The notes: a model not told the origin generated them from the letters alone. DNA of 64,000 bases from Mycobacteroides abscessus ATCC 19977 (GCF_000069185.1 NC_010397.1:3906001-3970000); one strand, 5' to 3'. Shown: positions 50,337 through 59,346, counted from the stretch's first letter. A program made the numbers and translations.

Positions 50337-50570
50337 TCATCGGCCGCCGTCTGACCGCCTGACCGTGCGGGGAGCCGGCATCGGGCGTGCGGACTCCACC
50401 CCCATCACGCCCGGAATGCCCACCAGCGCATCGGGATTGACGATCTCCCCGGCGACCACCCCGAGCTCTTCGTATTCCCGGATATTGGTCATGCCTGCGG
50501 CCCGCATCGCTGTCACCGTGGCATCGAAATGGCGTTCCATCACCGTGACCAGGACACGTTGTGTGGGCAT
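50337..50570 (-). CDS. Small I9-inhibitor-like protein, unknown
   Basis: 77 residues: RVLVTVMERHFDATVTAMRAAGMTNIREYEELGVVAGEIVNPDALVGIPGVMGVESARPM. The beta-alpha-beta-beta-alpha-beta pattern with 'ELGVVAGEI....L..IPGV..VE' is that of small stand-alone propeptide-like proteins. GGAAGGAC lies 9 bases upstream of the ATG. It lies 134 bases downstream of the LuxR gene on the same strand, so it may be read with the catalase-like/LuxR operon. Function unknown; inhibition or folding of the nearby cytoplasmic subtilase is a testable guess. Confidence 0.6.
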   Translation of the reverse strand: MPTQRVLVTVMERHFDATVTAMRAAGMTNIREYEELGVVAGEIVNPDALVGIPGVMGVESARPMPAPRTVRRSDGGR

Positions 50571-50704
50571 CCGGCGGCCGTCCTTCCTGATATCACAGGC
50601 CCGCGTCGGTTGCGGTATCTGACGCGAAACATGGAGATGACAGCCATTATTCGAGCGATTGGTGAGCTTGCGCGTGAGTGGTCCGGTACCTGATTCGCAG
50701 AACG

Positions 50705-53410
50705 CTAGGAGGCCTCGGGTGGTTTGAGGTCACTGCCCACGATTTTGGCGAATTCCTCACGATCGTCGGCATCGAGCTTCATCCGCGCGCGATAGATATG
50801 GCCTTCTACCGTGCGCACGGACAGCTGCAGTCGGGTCGCGATATCTTTGTCCGACAATCCTTCCCCGATGAGAACGGCGATCTCCCGTTCGCGTGAGGAG
50901 ATAGGCAGTGGTTTGGCGGCGGCCAGGATCGCAGGCGTGACCACTCCGCCGCACCTGTCGGCCATCCGCAGCACCCGCGCCGCGGCGTCAGAGCCCTTGC
51001 CGCGGTCTCCGGCGCGCATCCGGAGCGCCACCGCCTGGGCGGCGGCATCGGCAGCCGAAAGTAACAAGCCGGCCGCTTCAAAATCGGCGCTGACCGCTTC
51101 CAGCCCCGTGATATCGGAATGGGCGACGGCCAGGGCGTGCCGCGCGTACAAGCCGGTCAACGGGCCGTGCACCCGGGTGCACAGGGATTCGATCCGGCGA
51201 CCCACGGTGCGATCCCCGAACCGGGCGGCGTGGTGCAGCGCCTCCGCTTCCAAGGCGTACTGGCCCGCGGAGTGCGCGGCGTCGGCCGCACGCCGGGCGG
51301 CGTCAACGGCACCTCGATCGGAGCCGCGGGCGGCGACGAGCCACGCCTTGGCCAACATCATCTGCGGCATATGGATGGCTACGTGCGGGCCCGAATGTTC
51401 TCGGGCCTCGTCCAGCACCCGCTCGCCGTCGACGGCCCGGCCGAGCGCGGCGTAGGCGCGTGCCAGCAGCAGCCGGGCCGGAAGCTGCCACGGCAGCGGC
51501 CGATCGGCCCGCTGCGCGGCAAGCGCCTGCTCGAATGCCTCGATCGCCTCACGGAAAAGCCCGCGCTGGGTGGCCACTACTCCGGCCATGATGCGGGCGA
51601 TCGCCCAGGCGAGAAATTGTCCGGCAGAAGAGAACTTGGTGTACTCGGCAACCCGTTCCTCGGCGAGATCCAGCTGCCCGGTGTACGTCAGGGCCAACAC
51701 GTCGCAGTAGCGGACCATCGCCGCGATGAGCCCATCGGTGGTCCGCTTCTTATCGTCACGGCACCGCTGCGCAATCGGCTCGAACTCATGGCCGCGACCG
51801 GCGACCGGCAGCGTAAGTCCCACCCCGAACGCGGCGAACTCCACGGCCTGCTTGGGTGCCACCGGATCCGACAACACCGCGTGTGCCCTAGCAAGACCCT
51901 CGTCGAATCTGTTCTCGTGGAGTGCGATAGCCGCATCGGTGGCGTCGACCACCGGCTTGAGGATGTGGTGCCGCACGCGCTCATGCAACAACGCCAACAG
52001 CTCGTGCGCACGCTCGTTCTCCCCCATCGACCAGAATGCGATGGAGATACGGGGAATGCCCCACAGCACCAGGGATAGCTCGTCAAGATCGTCGGGGTCG
52101 AAGGCAGCCAATATTTCCTCGGCCTGTTCGGGGCGTCCCTGCCACAGCAGCGAGCGAGACAACATGGCGGCAGCCTGTAGGCCCCCGCCCCCGTCCACGG
52201 CCGCACGCGCGAGTTCCTCGCCCAGCGGAAGGTTGGAAAGATAGACCGCGTCCTTGGCGGCAGTCACCAGCAAATCGACGTCGACGGGTTCGTCGCAGTC
52301 AATCGAGAGCCGCGCCAGCCTGATGCGGTTCGAGGCAGTACCGAGGTCCCGGTCGCGCAGCACCCGCACCAGCTTGCCGCGTAGCCTGCGTCCCGACGCG
52401 GTGCCCACCCGGCGGCGCACCGCTTCCCCGAACATGGGATGACTGAACCGCACGACCGTGCGCACGCCGTCGCGTTCCACTCGGATCAGATCCGCTATCT
52501 CCGCGGCGTCCACCGCCTCATCGCTGGCGATCTCGCACAGGGTATCGATATCCAGGGGTTCGCACATCGACAGGACCTTGAGAGCGCTGAACACGGTGTC
52601 GTCGACATGTTCGAGTCGATCCCCGATCAGGGTATCCAGTCCGGAGGGCACCACCGCGTCCCCGCGCAGCTGCCACACCCCGTTCACCTCGGTGAGTGAA
52701 CCCGCTTGCATCGAGCCCTCGACGAGGTGCCGCAGGAACAAAGGGTTGCCGCGCGACGATCGCCACATCACGTCGGCGCTGAGGCCCTCGAGCGGGCCGC
52801 CCAGCACCTTCTCCACGAGCGCGATGCTCTGCCGTTGCGTCAAGGGATCGAGTTCGAACCGCTGCAGATAGTTGTCCTTCCACAACGCGGTCACCGCGTC
52901 CGGGACCGGCTCGCCGCTGCGAACGGTGGCGACCACGTGCCCCACGTGATCCACCGCGATCTGGTGCAGCAACGTCGCCGAGAGATCGTCCAGTAGGTGG
53001 GCGTCGTCAATTCCGATAATCGGATTCGCCGTCGACACAATCGATTCGCGCGCGGCAGCGATCAACGCGGTGGGATCGCGTGACCCGCTGGCCTGAATCC
53101 AGTGCGCGAACACTCCCAAGGGGATGCTGCGCGACGATTCGGTACAGGCGACCCACCGCACGTCCGCGTCCAGCGACTTGGTGACCGCGCGCGCCAGCGT
53201 CGTCTTGCCGACGCCCGCGGCACCGACCAGTACCGCGCCGCAGGTCGAATCGTCGGCCATAGCCGAGCGGACGGCGCCGAATTCTGTTTGGCGGTCAAGC
53301 AACTGCCAGCTGCGCGCCATGGGATAGGAGTGTAGATCCGGATGCACCTTCGCGGGCGATAGTCGAGGGGCTTGTCCACGCCCATCGATCGTGCCGGTTG
53401 TCGTGGTCAT
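50705..53410 (-). CDS. Large ATPase/LuxR-type transcriptional regulator (LAL-like)
   Basis: 901 residues from MTTTTGTIDGRG, whose ATG lies one base after the stop of the catalase-like gene (TGAGATG). An AAA/NACHT-like ATPase follows: Walker A VGAAGVGKTTLARAV (about 63-70), Walker B IIGIDDAHLLDDLSA. A long helical repeat region (about 300-820) contains TPR-like units. The C-terminus is a LuxR helix-turn-helix: LPISSREREIAVLIGEGLSDKDIATRLQLSVRTVEGHIYRARMKL. MalT/LAL regulators are activated by a small ligand and ATP. Genomic position argues that it controls the divergent oxygenase operon and its own. An ATG at 53320 is an alternative but would lose the coupling. Confidence 0.93.
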   Translation of the reverse strand: MTTTTGTIDGRGQAPRLSPAKVHPDLHSYPMARSWQLLDRQTEFGAVRSAMADDSTCGAVLVGAAGVGKTTLARAVTKSLDADVRWVACTESSRSIPLGVFAHWIQASGSRDPTALIAAARESIVSTANPIIGIDDAHLLDDLSATLLHQIAVDHVGHVVATVRSGEPVPDAVTALWKDNYLQRFELDPLTQRQSIALVEKVLGGPLEGLSADVMWRSSRGNPLFLRHLVEGSMQAGSLTEVNGVWQLRGDAVVPSGLDTLIGDRLEHVDDTVFSALKVLSMCEPLDIDTLCEIASDEAVDAAEIADLIRVERDGVRTVVRFSHPMFGEAVRRRVGTASGRRLRGKLVRVLRDRDLGTASNRIRLARLSIDCDEPVDVDLLVTAAKDAVYLSNLPLGEELARAAVDGGGGLQAAAMLSRSLLWQGRPEQAEEILAAFDPDDLDELSLVLWGIPRISIAFWSMGENERAHELLALLHERVRHHILKPVVDATDAAIALHENRFDEGLARAHAVLSDPVAPKQAVEFAAFGVGLTLPVAGRGHEFEPIAQRCRDDKKRTTDGLIAAMVRYCDVLALTYTGQLDLAEERVAEYTKFSSAGQFLAWAIARIMAGVVATQRGLFREAIEAFEQALAAQRADRPLPWQLPARLLLARAYAALGRAVDGERVLDEAREHSGPHVAIHMPQMMLAKAWLVAARGSDRGAVDAARRAADAAHSAGQYALEAEALHHAARFGDRTVGRRIESLCTRVHGPLTGLYARHALAVAHSDITGLEAVSADFEAAGLLLSAADAAAQAVALRMRAGDRGKGSDAAARVLRMADRCGGVVTPAILAAAKPLPISSREREIAVLIGEGLSDKDIATRLQLSVRTVEGHIYRARMKLDADDREEFAKIVGSDLKPPEAS

Positions 53411-53411
53411 C

Positions 53412-54536
53412 TCAGTCCGGAATCTCCTCGGCGCGGGCCGGCTCCACCCGCGGAACCATGTTCTTGTCATGCCGGAAATTGCTGGACGCCTCATACACCC
53501 GGAGTTTGAGCCGGTTGATGGATCCCAGTGGGCGGTGCGCTTCCAACGCTCGCCACGAGTTGTACGACAGGACATCGTCCCCGTACGCCCGGCGCTGGGC
53601 GGAGTATGAATCCTGCACGGGGAACGTAATCTTGGCGATCGGGCGATGCGGTGACAGCTCTTCGGGCCAGGCGACGGTGGCATCCTCCAGAGGCATTTTC
53701 TTCACGTCAGTACATAGCTGAGCCTGTAATTCATACTCAGCGCTGTGCGTGCGGAAGAACTCGGCGATCATGTGACGGAAAACGTCATCGTCGACATCGT
53801 CCGACAGCGGTTTGTCCTTCAGCTCGGCAACCGACGGCGACAGCGGCACGTACTGCAACTTGGCCACGTAGTCGCCAAAACGCAGCGGCGCAGACGAATA
53901 GAACGTGTCTCCGAGAATATGCACATTGGGCCGAACAAACACCGTCACCGTTTCGGGAATCGAAATCCCAATACGCGATAGACATTTCGCGATAGCGCCG
54001 AGCACCCGGGCACCGCCGGCAAGAGCGGTGTCGGAGAGCCGGGCGATCAGCCAGGCCGTCGGCATGCCCTTACGCAGGTACTCGCGCGCGTCCGCGAAGA
54101 GAAACTCGCGGTGGGTCACCATGACGAAATCCTGTGTGGTCGCGTCGTCGTCCGGCAGCGTACGAGGACCGTCCACCCCGAGCACCTTGATGCCCAGACC
54201 CCGGACCCCACGCACTTTGTCGCTGCGCAGCGCACCCGAAGTACTAGATAGCCGGACCACCACCGGATAGGTGCCCGGAGTCGCGAACATGCCCTGGCGC
54301 AGCTCCGGTTCCAGGTCCGGGTACACCGTCAATTCACCACGTAACACCGCGTGGCTCTTGGCGTGCGCGTCACGCACGCCATGGCGGTATTTCTGGTACG
54401 CACGTTCGTTGTTCTTGTGCAAGACCCTGATGATCCTGTCGATGACTTCTTCCTCGCCTGGCGGCGCGACAGCCATATCGTCGCGGTACCGCAGATAGCT
54501 GCGTTGGGCATCGAGCAATTCACCGGATTCGGACAT
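53412..54536 (-). CDS. Catalase-related hemoprotein (non-classical)
   Basis: 374 residues from MSESGELLDAQRSY. The catalase fold is visible: distal region HAKSHAVLRGEL (58-69), barrel strand YPVVVRLSS, VRGVRGLGIKVLG (the RGFAxK equivalent) and DFVMVTHREFLFAD (136-149). At the last site the catalytic Asn of true catalases (GNNTP) appears replaced by Val140/Thr141. The C-terminus SYNSWRALEAHRPLGSINRLKLRVYEASSNFRH is family-specific, with Tyr348 the candidate heme ligand. Catalase-related proteins of this size include allene-oxide-synthase-like and organic hydroperoxide enzymes. It is coupled to the LuxR gene and divergent from the alpha-dioxygenase. A TTG at 54545 is an alternative start. Confidence 0.85.
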   Translation of the reverse strand: MSESGELLDAQRSYLRYRDDMAVAPPGEEEVIDRIIRVLHKNNERAYQKYRHGVRDAHAKSHAVLRGELTVYPDLEPELRQGMFATPGTYPVVVRLSSTSGALRSDKVRGVRGLGIKVLGVDGPRTLPDDDATTQDFVMVTHREFLFADAREYLRKGMPTAWLIARLSDTALAGGARVLGAIAKCLSRIGISIPETVTVFVRPNVHILGDTFYSSAPLRFGDYVAKLQYVPLSPSVAELKDKPLSDDVDDDVFRHMIAEFFRTHSAEYELQAQLCTDVKKMPLEDATVAWPEELSPHRPIAKITFPVQDSYSAQRRAYGDDVLSYNSWRALEAHRPLGSINRLKLRVYEASSNFRHDKNMVPRVEPARAEEIPD

Positions 54537-54605
54537 CGCGGTCAAGTCCTCCCGAATAGGTCTTGTCGGTGTTCACAGTGTGATGACCACCGGCCATCCG
54601 CGCAT

Positions 54606-54621
54606 GAGTACGGCACTACTC
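54606..54621. promoter_or_regulatory. Inverted repeat in the catalase-like/alpha-dioxygenase gap
   Basis: GAGTACGGCACTACTC has 5-bp arms around a 6-base centre and lies about 70 bases from one start and 133 from the other. The same 217-base gap holds GTGATCAC at 54662-54669. Either could bind the LuxR regulator. This is inference from symmetry and position. Confidence 0.4.
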
Positions 54622-54753
54622 GATCTCGCCGTGAAGCTCCGCCGATTCCGGACGCGAGCAGGTGATCACACCCTGTTCGAGCCATCACGCACGAGCCAGA
54701 ACAAGTAATGCAGTACGCATGTCGGCGCAGGCCAAATTTGTCAGCATTACCCC

Positions 54754-56556
54754 ATGACGGAAAAGGCCGTTCCGACGCGGTTGGCTTCGTGGTTCGGGAC
54801 GCAAATCGACCGATTCATCGGGTGGCCACGGCTACCCAAAATGGCAGGGATCGCGGTGCTGTACACGTTGCGCCGTGCGCTGCAGTCGGACAACCTGTTC
54901 GACTCCGGACGCGGGGCACTCGACGCACCACAGCACGACCCAGGTGTCGCTGATCATCGCGCTGCCCGCACGATTGACGGCACCTACAACAATCTCGATG
55001 ACCCACTCATGGGGTCTGTGGGCAGCCGATTCGGACGCAATGCACCGCTGGATCAGACCTTTCCGGAACCACCCGATCGCCTGATGGAGCCCAACCCGCG
55101 GTCGGTTAGCCGTCGTTTGCTCACCCGAGACGAATTCGTACCGGCGACAACCCTCAACGCACTTGCGGCGGCGTGGATTCAGTTCGAGGTGCACGACTGG
55201 TTCAGCCATGGGACGACCGACAGTCAACCGTGGGACGTGCCCCTGGAATCAGATGACCCGTGGCCACAGGAGCAGATGCGGATTCGCCGGACGCCGCCGG
55301 ATCCATCTGCCGACGCCTCAGGCCCGCCCACCTACGTCAGCCAGGACACGCATTGGTGGGACGGCTCTCAGCTCTACGGCAGCAATCGGGTTTTCGCCGA
55401 CGCCTTGCGCACCGGGCAGGGCGGACGGCTGCGCCTGGACCGGCTCGGCCTGCCTCCCGAAGACGTCGAGAAGATCGCCAGCCAATCCGAGACAGCCGCC
55501 AACTTCTGGGTGGGCCTGGCGATCCTGCACTCGCTGTTCATGCGCGAACACAACACCATCTGCGACCATCTGGGCACCGCCCACCCGGACATGTCGGATC
55601 AGCAGCTGTACGACACGGCCCGGCTGGTCAATACGGCGGTGATGGCGAAGATCCACACGGTGGACTGGACACCGGCGATCATCGGTCACCCCACCACCGT
55701 GTACGCCATGCATGCCAATTGGTTTGGCCTGTTTGGCGAACGTGTCGCCGAGTTCCTGCGGCGCGGGACTCGCAACGCATTGATATGCGGCATTCCCGGC
55801 TCTCCGACCAACCTGCATGATGTCCCGTACTCGCTCACCGAAGAATTTGTGGCGGTGTACCGCATGCATCCACTCATTCCCGATGACTTCGTGTTCCGTT
55901 CGGCCACCGACGATTCTGTGATCGCGGAGCACACGTTGCCGGGATTGGCGATGCAGCATGTGCGCACCCGGTTCCGTGAGATGTCAATCGAGGATCTGGC
56001 CTACTCCTTCGGCCGCGCCCACCCGGGTGCGCTGACATTGCACAACTACCCCAGGCATCTTCAAATTCTCGAACGCCCCGATGGATCGGTGCTGGACCTG
56101 GCTTCGATCGATGTGCTGCGGGTGCGTGAACGAGGCGTGCCGCGCTACAACGACTTCCGGCGAATGCTGCGGCTGCGGCCGGCCTCGGATTTCAACGACC
56201 TCACCGACAACCCGGTGTGGGCTCGCGAACTCGCCGCCGTCTATGGCGATGTGGAGCGCGTCGACCTGATGGTAGGGCTATACGCCGAGCCCAAGCCGAA
56301 GGGTTTCGGCTTCAGCGACACCGCCTTTCGGATATTCGTCCTCATGGCTACCCGGCGCCTGGAGGCCGACCGGTTCTTCACCACCGATTTCCGCCCTGAG
56401 GTATACACCCCCGAGGGCTTCGCGTGGGTCAGATCCAATTCGATGCGCACGGTGCTGCTACGGCACTGCCCGTCCTTGGCACCGGCACTGGACGGTGTGA
56501 CGAATCCCTTCGCGCCCTGGAGACCGGTGCGGACGTCGAACAGGAGTGCACGATGA
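54754..56556 (+). CDS. Fatty-acid alpha-dioxygenase-like heme peroxidase (cyclooxygenase superfamily)
   Basis: 600 residues. The sequence follows plant alpha-dioxygenases along its length: IQFEVHDWFSHG (distal His147), THWWDGSQLYGSN, LFMREHNTICDHL, TAVMAKIHTVDWTPAIIG, EEFVAVYRMHPLIPDDF (catalytic Tyr369 and proximal His372), RERGVPRYNDFRR and SDTAFRIFVLMATRRLEADRFFTTDF. Known members add O2 at C-alpha of fatty acids to give 2-hydroperoxides that decarboxylate to aldehydes. No signal peptide or EGF domain is seen, so it is probably cytosolic or membrane-peripheral. It heads an operon with the subtilase (ATGA overlap) and the serine hydrolase. In mycobacteria I know of no characterised member. 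Confidence 0.92.
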   Translation: MTEKAVPTRLASWFGTQIDRFIGWPRLPKMAGIAVLYTLRRALQSDNLFDSGRGALDAPQHDPGVADHRAARTIDGTYNNLDDPLMGSVGSRFGRNAPLDQTFPEPPDRLMEPNPRSVSRRLLTRDEFVPATTLNALAAAWIQFEVHDWFSHGTTDSQPWDVPLESDDPWPQEQMRIRRTPPDPSADASGPPTYVSQDTHWWDGSQLYGSNRVFADALRTGQGGRLRLDRLGLPPEDVEKIASQSETAANFWVGLAILHSLFMREHNTICDHLGTAHPDMSDQQLYDTARLVNTAVMAKIHTVDWTPAIIGHPTTVYAMHANWFGLFGERVAEFLRRGTRNALICGIPGSPTNLHDVPYSLTEEFVAVYRMHPLIPDDFVFRSATDDSVIAEHTLPGLAMQHVRTRFREMSIEDLAYSFGRAHPGALTLHNYPRHLQILERPDGSVLDLASIDVLRVRERGVPRYNDFRRMLRLRPASDFNDLTDNPVWARELAAVYGDVERVDLMVGLYAEPKPKGFGFSDTAFRIFVLMATRRLEADRFFTTDFRPEVYTPEGFAWVRSNSMRTVLLRHCPSLAPALDGVTNPFAPWRPVRTSNRSAR

Positions 56557-58073
56557 GTGATCCGGCACCGCGTGGACCGAAGCGGCCATCCGTGATCAGC
56601 CCGATGGTGCTGGCACCTGCCGGGACCACCGAGGCCAAGGCGCTGGCCACCGACGCCGCCGATCACGAGCGCCGGCTGGTGTTGATCGAGTTGCGTCTCG
56701 ACGGGGGAATGGATCCCAACGAGGTGCGTGCCGATTTTCTGCGCCTGTTCCGTCGCGCGCTCGGCGGCGTGCCGCCGGCGCCGACCCCCATCGCCGGGCA
56801 CTATGTGCGGTGCAGTCTGACCGCCGACGAGGTCAAGCTGCTCGTCAACGGCGGGTCGAAATCCGGCGGGACCAAAAGCGCGCAACGCGCCCTACAACTG
56901 ATATACCGGGTGTGGCCCGACCTTCGGGTCAAGCCACACCTGGACAAGTCCGTGGCCACCATCAAAGCCGATGCCGCCCTACGCACCTACGGCTCCGGCG
57001 GTTCGGGAATCGTCTGGGGAGTTCTGGATTCGGGAATCGAGGCCAGCCACCCGCATTTCGCCAAGAATGGCAACCTGACCGGGGACGCGGTCTCATCGCT
57101 GCATAAGGACTTCTCGCTGTCACAGCATCCTTCGACCGGCCCCCTCGTCGACATGCAGGGCCACGGAACGCACGTGGCCGGGATCATCGCCGGAGAGTGT
57201 CCCGATCCCACGAATGTCGTGATCGCCTCGACCCAGCCCACCGCCGAAGGCTTCCCGGAGTGGATTCCGCGGACGCTGGCACCCGGTTCCAGACTATCCG
57301 GGGTGGCACCCCAGGCCGGGCTGGTGAGCCTGAAGGTACTCAACGACGAGGGCACCACCGTGGAGAGCGTCCTCATCGACGCGCTGCACTACGTTCGTGA
57401 GCGCAACAGCTACGGCAACGAGCTGAGAATCCACGGAGTCAACCTTTCCCTCGGATGTGACTGGATTCCAAGGTATTACGCAGCCGGCCAGAGCCCGCTA
57501 TGCAGAGAGCTGGACCTGCTGACCGACTCCGGAGTGGTCACGGTGGTCAGCGCCGGAAACATGGGGGCCGGCACCGACACCGGCGGCCTCAGCGGCGGCA
57601 TCGTCGGACCACAGGCCGGTGTCTATGGCCAGCTGTCCACCATCACCGATCCGGGAAACGCGGCCAGCGCCATCACCGTCGGTTCGACTCATCGCTCCCG
57701 TCCACACACCAGTGGGGTCACGTACGACTCGTCGAAGGGGCCGACCTTGGACGGCCGGACCAAACCGGATCTGGTGGCACCGGGAGAACGCATCACCTCT
57801 GCCGCCGCCGGGCAGATGGCCGAGGCATTTGAAATGTTGACGCGCGGTGCCACCGGCAATGAGGCCCGCTACGTAGAAGACAGCGGAACATCGATGGCCG
57901 CCGCCCACGTCTCGGGCGCCATTGCCGCATTCCTTTCCGCGCGCAACGAATTCATCGGCGAGCCGGAACGGGTCAAGGAGATCTTCCGTAAGGCGGCCAT
58001 CGATTTGGGCCGCCATGAATTCTTTCAGGGCTCTGGTCTGGTCAATCTCATGCAAGCACTGTCCGACGTCTAA
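56553..58073 (+). CDS. Subtilisin-like (S8) serine protease, apparently cytoplasmic
   Basis: 506 residues starting inside the stop of the alpha-dioxygenase gene (ATGA). The triad is Asp159 (GVLDSGI), His204 (QGHGTHVAG) and Ser447 (DSGTSMAAAHVSG), and the oxyanion Asn336 lies in VVSAGN. There is no signal peptide or C-terminal anchor, unlike mycosins. The first 145 residues form a separate region (ERRLVLIELRLDGGMDPNEVRADFLRLFRR, YVRCSLTADEVKLLV) that may act as a built-in propeptide or interaction domain. Role is unknown; processing of a partner in the oxygenase locus is a hypothesis. It ends 16 bases before the hydrolase ATG. Confidence 0.93.
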   Translation: MSDPAPRGPKRPSVISPMVLAPAGTTEAKALATDAADHERRLVLIELRLDGGMDPNEVRADFLRLFRRALGGVPPAPTPIAGHYVRCSLTADEVKLLVNGGSKSGGTKSAQRALQLIYRVWPDLRVKPHLDKSVATIKADAALRTYGSGGSGIVWGVLDSGIEASHPHFAKNGNLTGDAVSSLHKDFSLSQHPSTGPLVDMQGHGTHVAGIIAGECPDPTNVVIASTQPTAEGFPEWIPRTLAPGSRLSGVAPQAGLVSLKVLNDEGTTVESVLIDALHYVRERNSYGNELRIHGVNLSLGCDWIPRYYAAGQSPLCRELDLLTDSGVVTVVSAGNMGAGTDTGGLSGGIVGPQAGVYGQLSTITDPGNAASAITVGSTHRSRPHTSGVTYDSSKGPTLDGRTKPDLVAPGERITSAAAGQMAEAFEMLTRGATGNEARYVEDSGTSMAAAHVSGAIAAFLSARNEFIGEPERVKEIFRKAAIDLGRHEFFQGSGLVNLMQALSDV

Positions 58074-58089
58074 CAACTCAGGAGATCTC

Positions 58090-59346
58090 ATGGAACCCAT
58101 CAACGGGCTTCGACGCTTCGAGGTTCAGTTCAACGCGGACGGGTCGTTCAACACCGAGGACGGTGGCGACGGAGGACTCGCCGCGGCCGTCGCCACGGGA
58201 GGCATCACCGACCTGTACGTGATGGCACACGGCTGGAACAACGGCATGGCGTCCGCCCGCGCCCTCTACGACGCGATGTTCGGATTGCTCGCCGGCCAGC
58301 TGGGCGACCGCCGGGCGACCTCGGCCGCCGTCGGGATCATCTGGCCGTCCATCTTGTTCCCCGACGATGACCCGGCCACGGCGTCCGCACAGCCGGCCTC
58401 GCCCACTCAGGTGACCGCCGCGCTGGCCGCCACAATGCCCGACCAGAAGCGCACACTCGACGAGTTGGGCCGGCAACTGGAGATCCAGCCGCAGGACCCG
58501 GTCGAGCTGAAGAAGTTCGTCACGCTGGCGACCGGCCTGGTCACCACCGCGCCGCAATCCGAGGAGGACAGCGGTGAGGCAGCGATCCTGGACAGCGACG
58601 CCATGAAGGTGCTCGGGCATGCCGCCACCCTGGCCCCGAGGCCCACCGGAAACGCTCAGGGATCGGGCAATCCCTTCACCAGGCTGTGGTCCGGTGCCCG
58701 GGAGCTGCTGCGGACCATGAGCTATTACGAGATGAAGAACCGCGCCGGCGTGGTCGGCGAACGCGGCCTCGGGCCCCTGCTGGGGTCGCTGTCGGGTCCC
58801 GACGGCCCGCCGCGCATCCACTTGATCGGCCACAGCTTCGGCGCCCGGTTGGTGTCCTATGCGCTGGCCGGGCTGCCCGCGACGGGGACCAGCCCGGTGA
58901 AATCCCTCACCCTGATCCAGGGCGCCTTTTCCCACTTCGCCTTCGCCCACTCGCTGCCGTTCGACATCGACCGGCACGGCGGGCTCTCCGGACTGGAAGC
59001 ACGGGTCGACGGGCCGCTGCTGGCCACGTTCACGGCCGCGGATCGCGCCGTCGGCTGGTGGTATCCCGCCGCCAGTGCGTTGGCGCGCCAGGACAGCCAG
59101 GCCGCTCAGGAGCTGACATTCCGCTGGGGCGCGATGGGGCATGACGGCTACCAACAAGACCCGGCGGCGACCACGGTCATGCTGAAGGAGGCGGGCAAGC
59201 CCTATGCGTTTGAGCGAGGCCGTTTCTACGCGCTCGATGCGAACGCGGTCATCGCCGCGGACGAGTCGCCGTTCAGCGGCGCGCACAGCGATATCAAACA
59301 TCCGGAGGTGACGTGGGCGATCGCCGCGGCCGCGCAGGCCGCCTGA
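58090..59346 (+). CDS. Alpha/beta serine hydrolase, unknown substrate
   Basis: 418 residues with AGGAG before the ATG. DLYVMAHGWNNGMASARALYDAMFG contains the oxyanion strand (AHGWN), and RIHLIGHSFGARLVSYALAGL holds the nucleophile elbow (Ser249). The likely base is a C-terminal His (GAHSDIKHPEVTW). A long insert of about 100 residues between strand and elbow (WPSILFPDDDPATASAQP to LWSGARELL) is helical and probably forms the lid. No signal peptide. It is third in the alpha-dioxygenase operon and ends 39 bases before a strong terminator. It might release fatty acids for the oxygenase, but no substrate evidence is visible. Confidence 0.85.
   Translation: MEPINGLRRFEVQFNADGSFNTEDGGDGGLAAAVATGGITDLYVMAHGWNNGMASARALYDAMFGLLAGQLGDRRATSAAVGIIWPSILFPDDDPATASAQPASPTQVTAALAATMPDQKRTLDELGRQLEIQPQDPVELKKFVTLATGLVTTAPQSEEDSGEAAILDSDAMKVLGHAATLAPRPTGNAQGSGNPFTRLWSGARELLRTMSYYEMKNRAGVVGERGLGPLLGSLSGPDGPPRIHLIGHSFGARLVSYALAGLPATGTSPVKSLTLIQGAFSHFAFAHSLPFDIDRHGGLSGLEARVDGPLLATFTAADRAVGWWYPAASALARQDSQAAQELTFRWGAMGHDGYQQDPAATTVMLKEAGKPYAFERGRFYALDANAVIAADESPFSGAHSDIKHPEVTWAIAAAAQAA

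Noticed and set aside
58078..59301. A 407-codon minus-strand open frame opposite the serine hydrolase
   Set aside because: The plus strand shows a Shine-Dalgarno, GHSFG elbow and operon spacing. The minus frame is Arg/Gly/Gln-rich without motifs.
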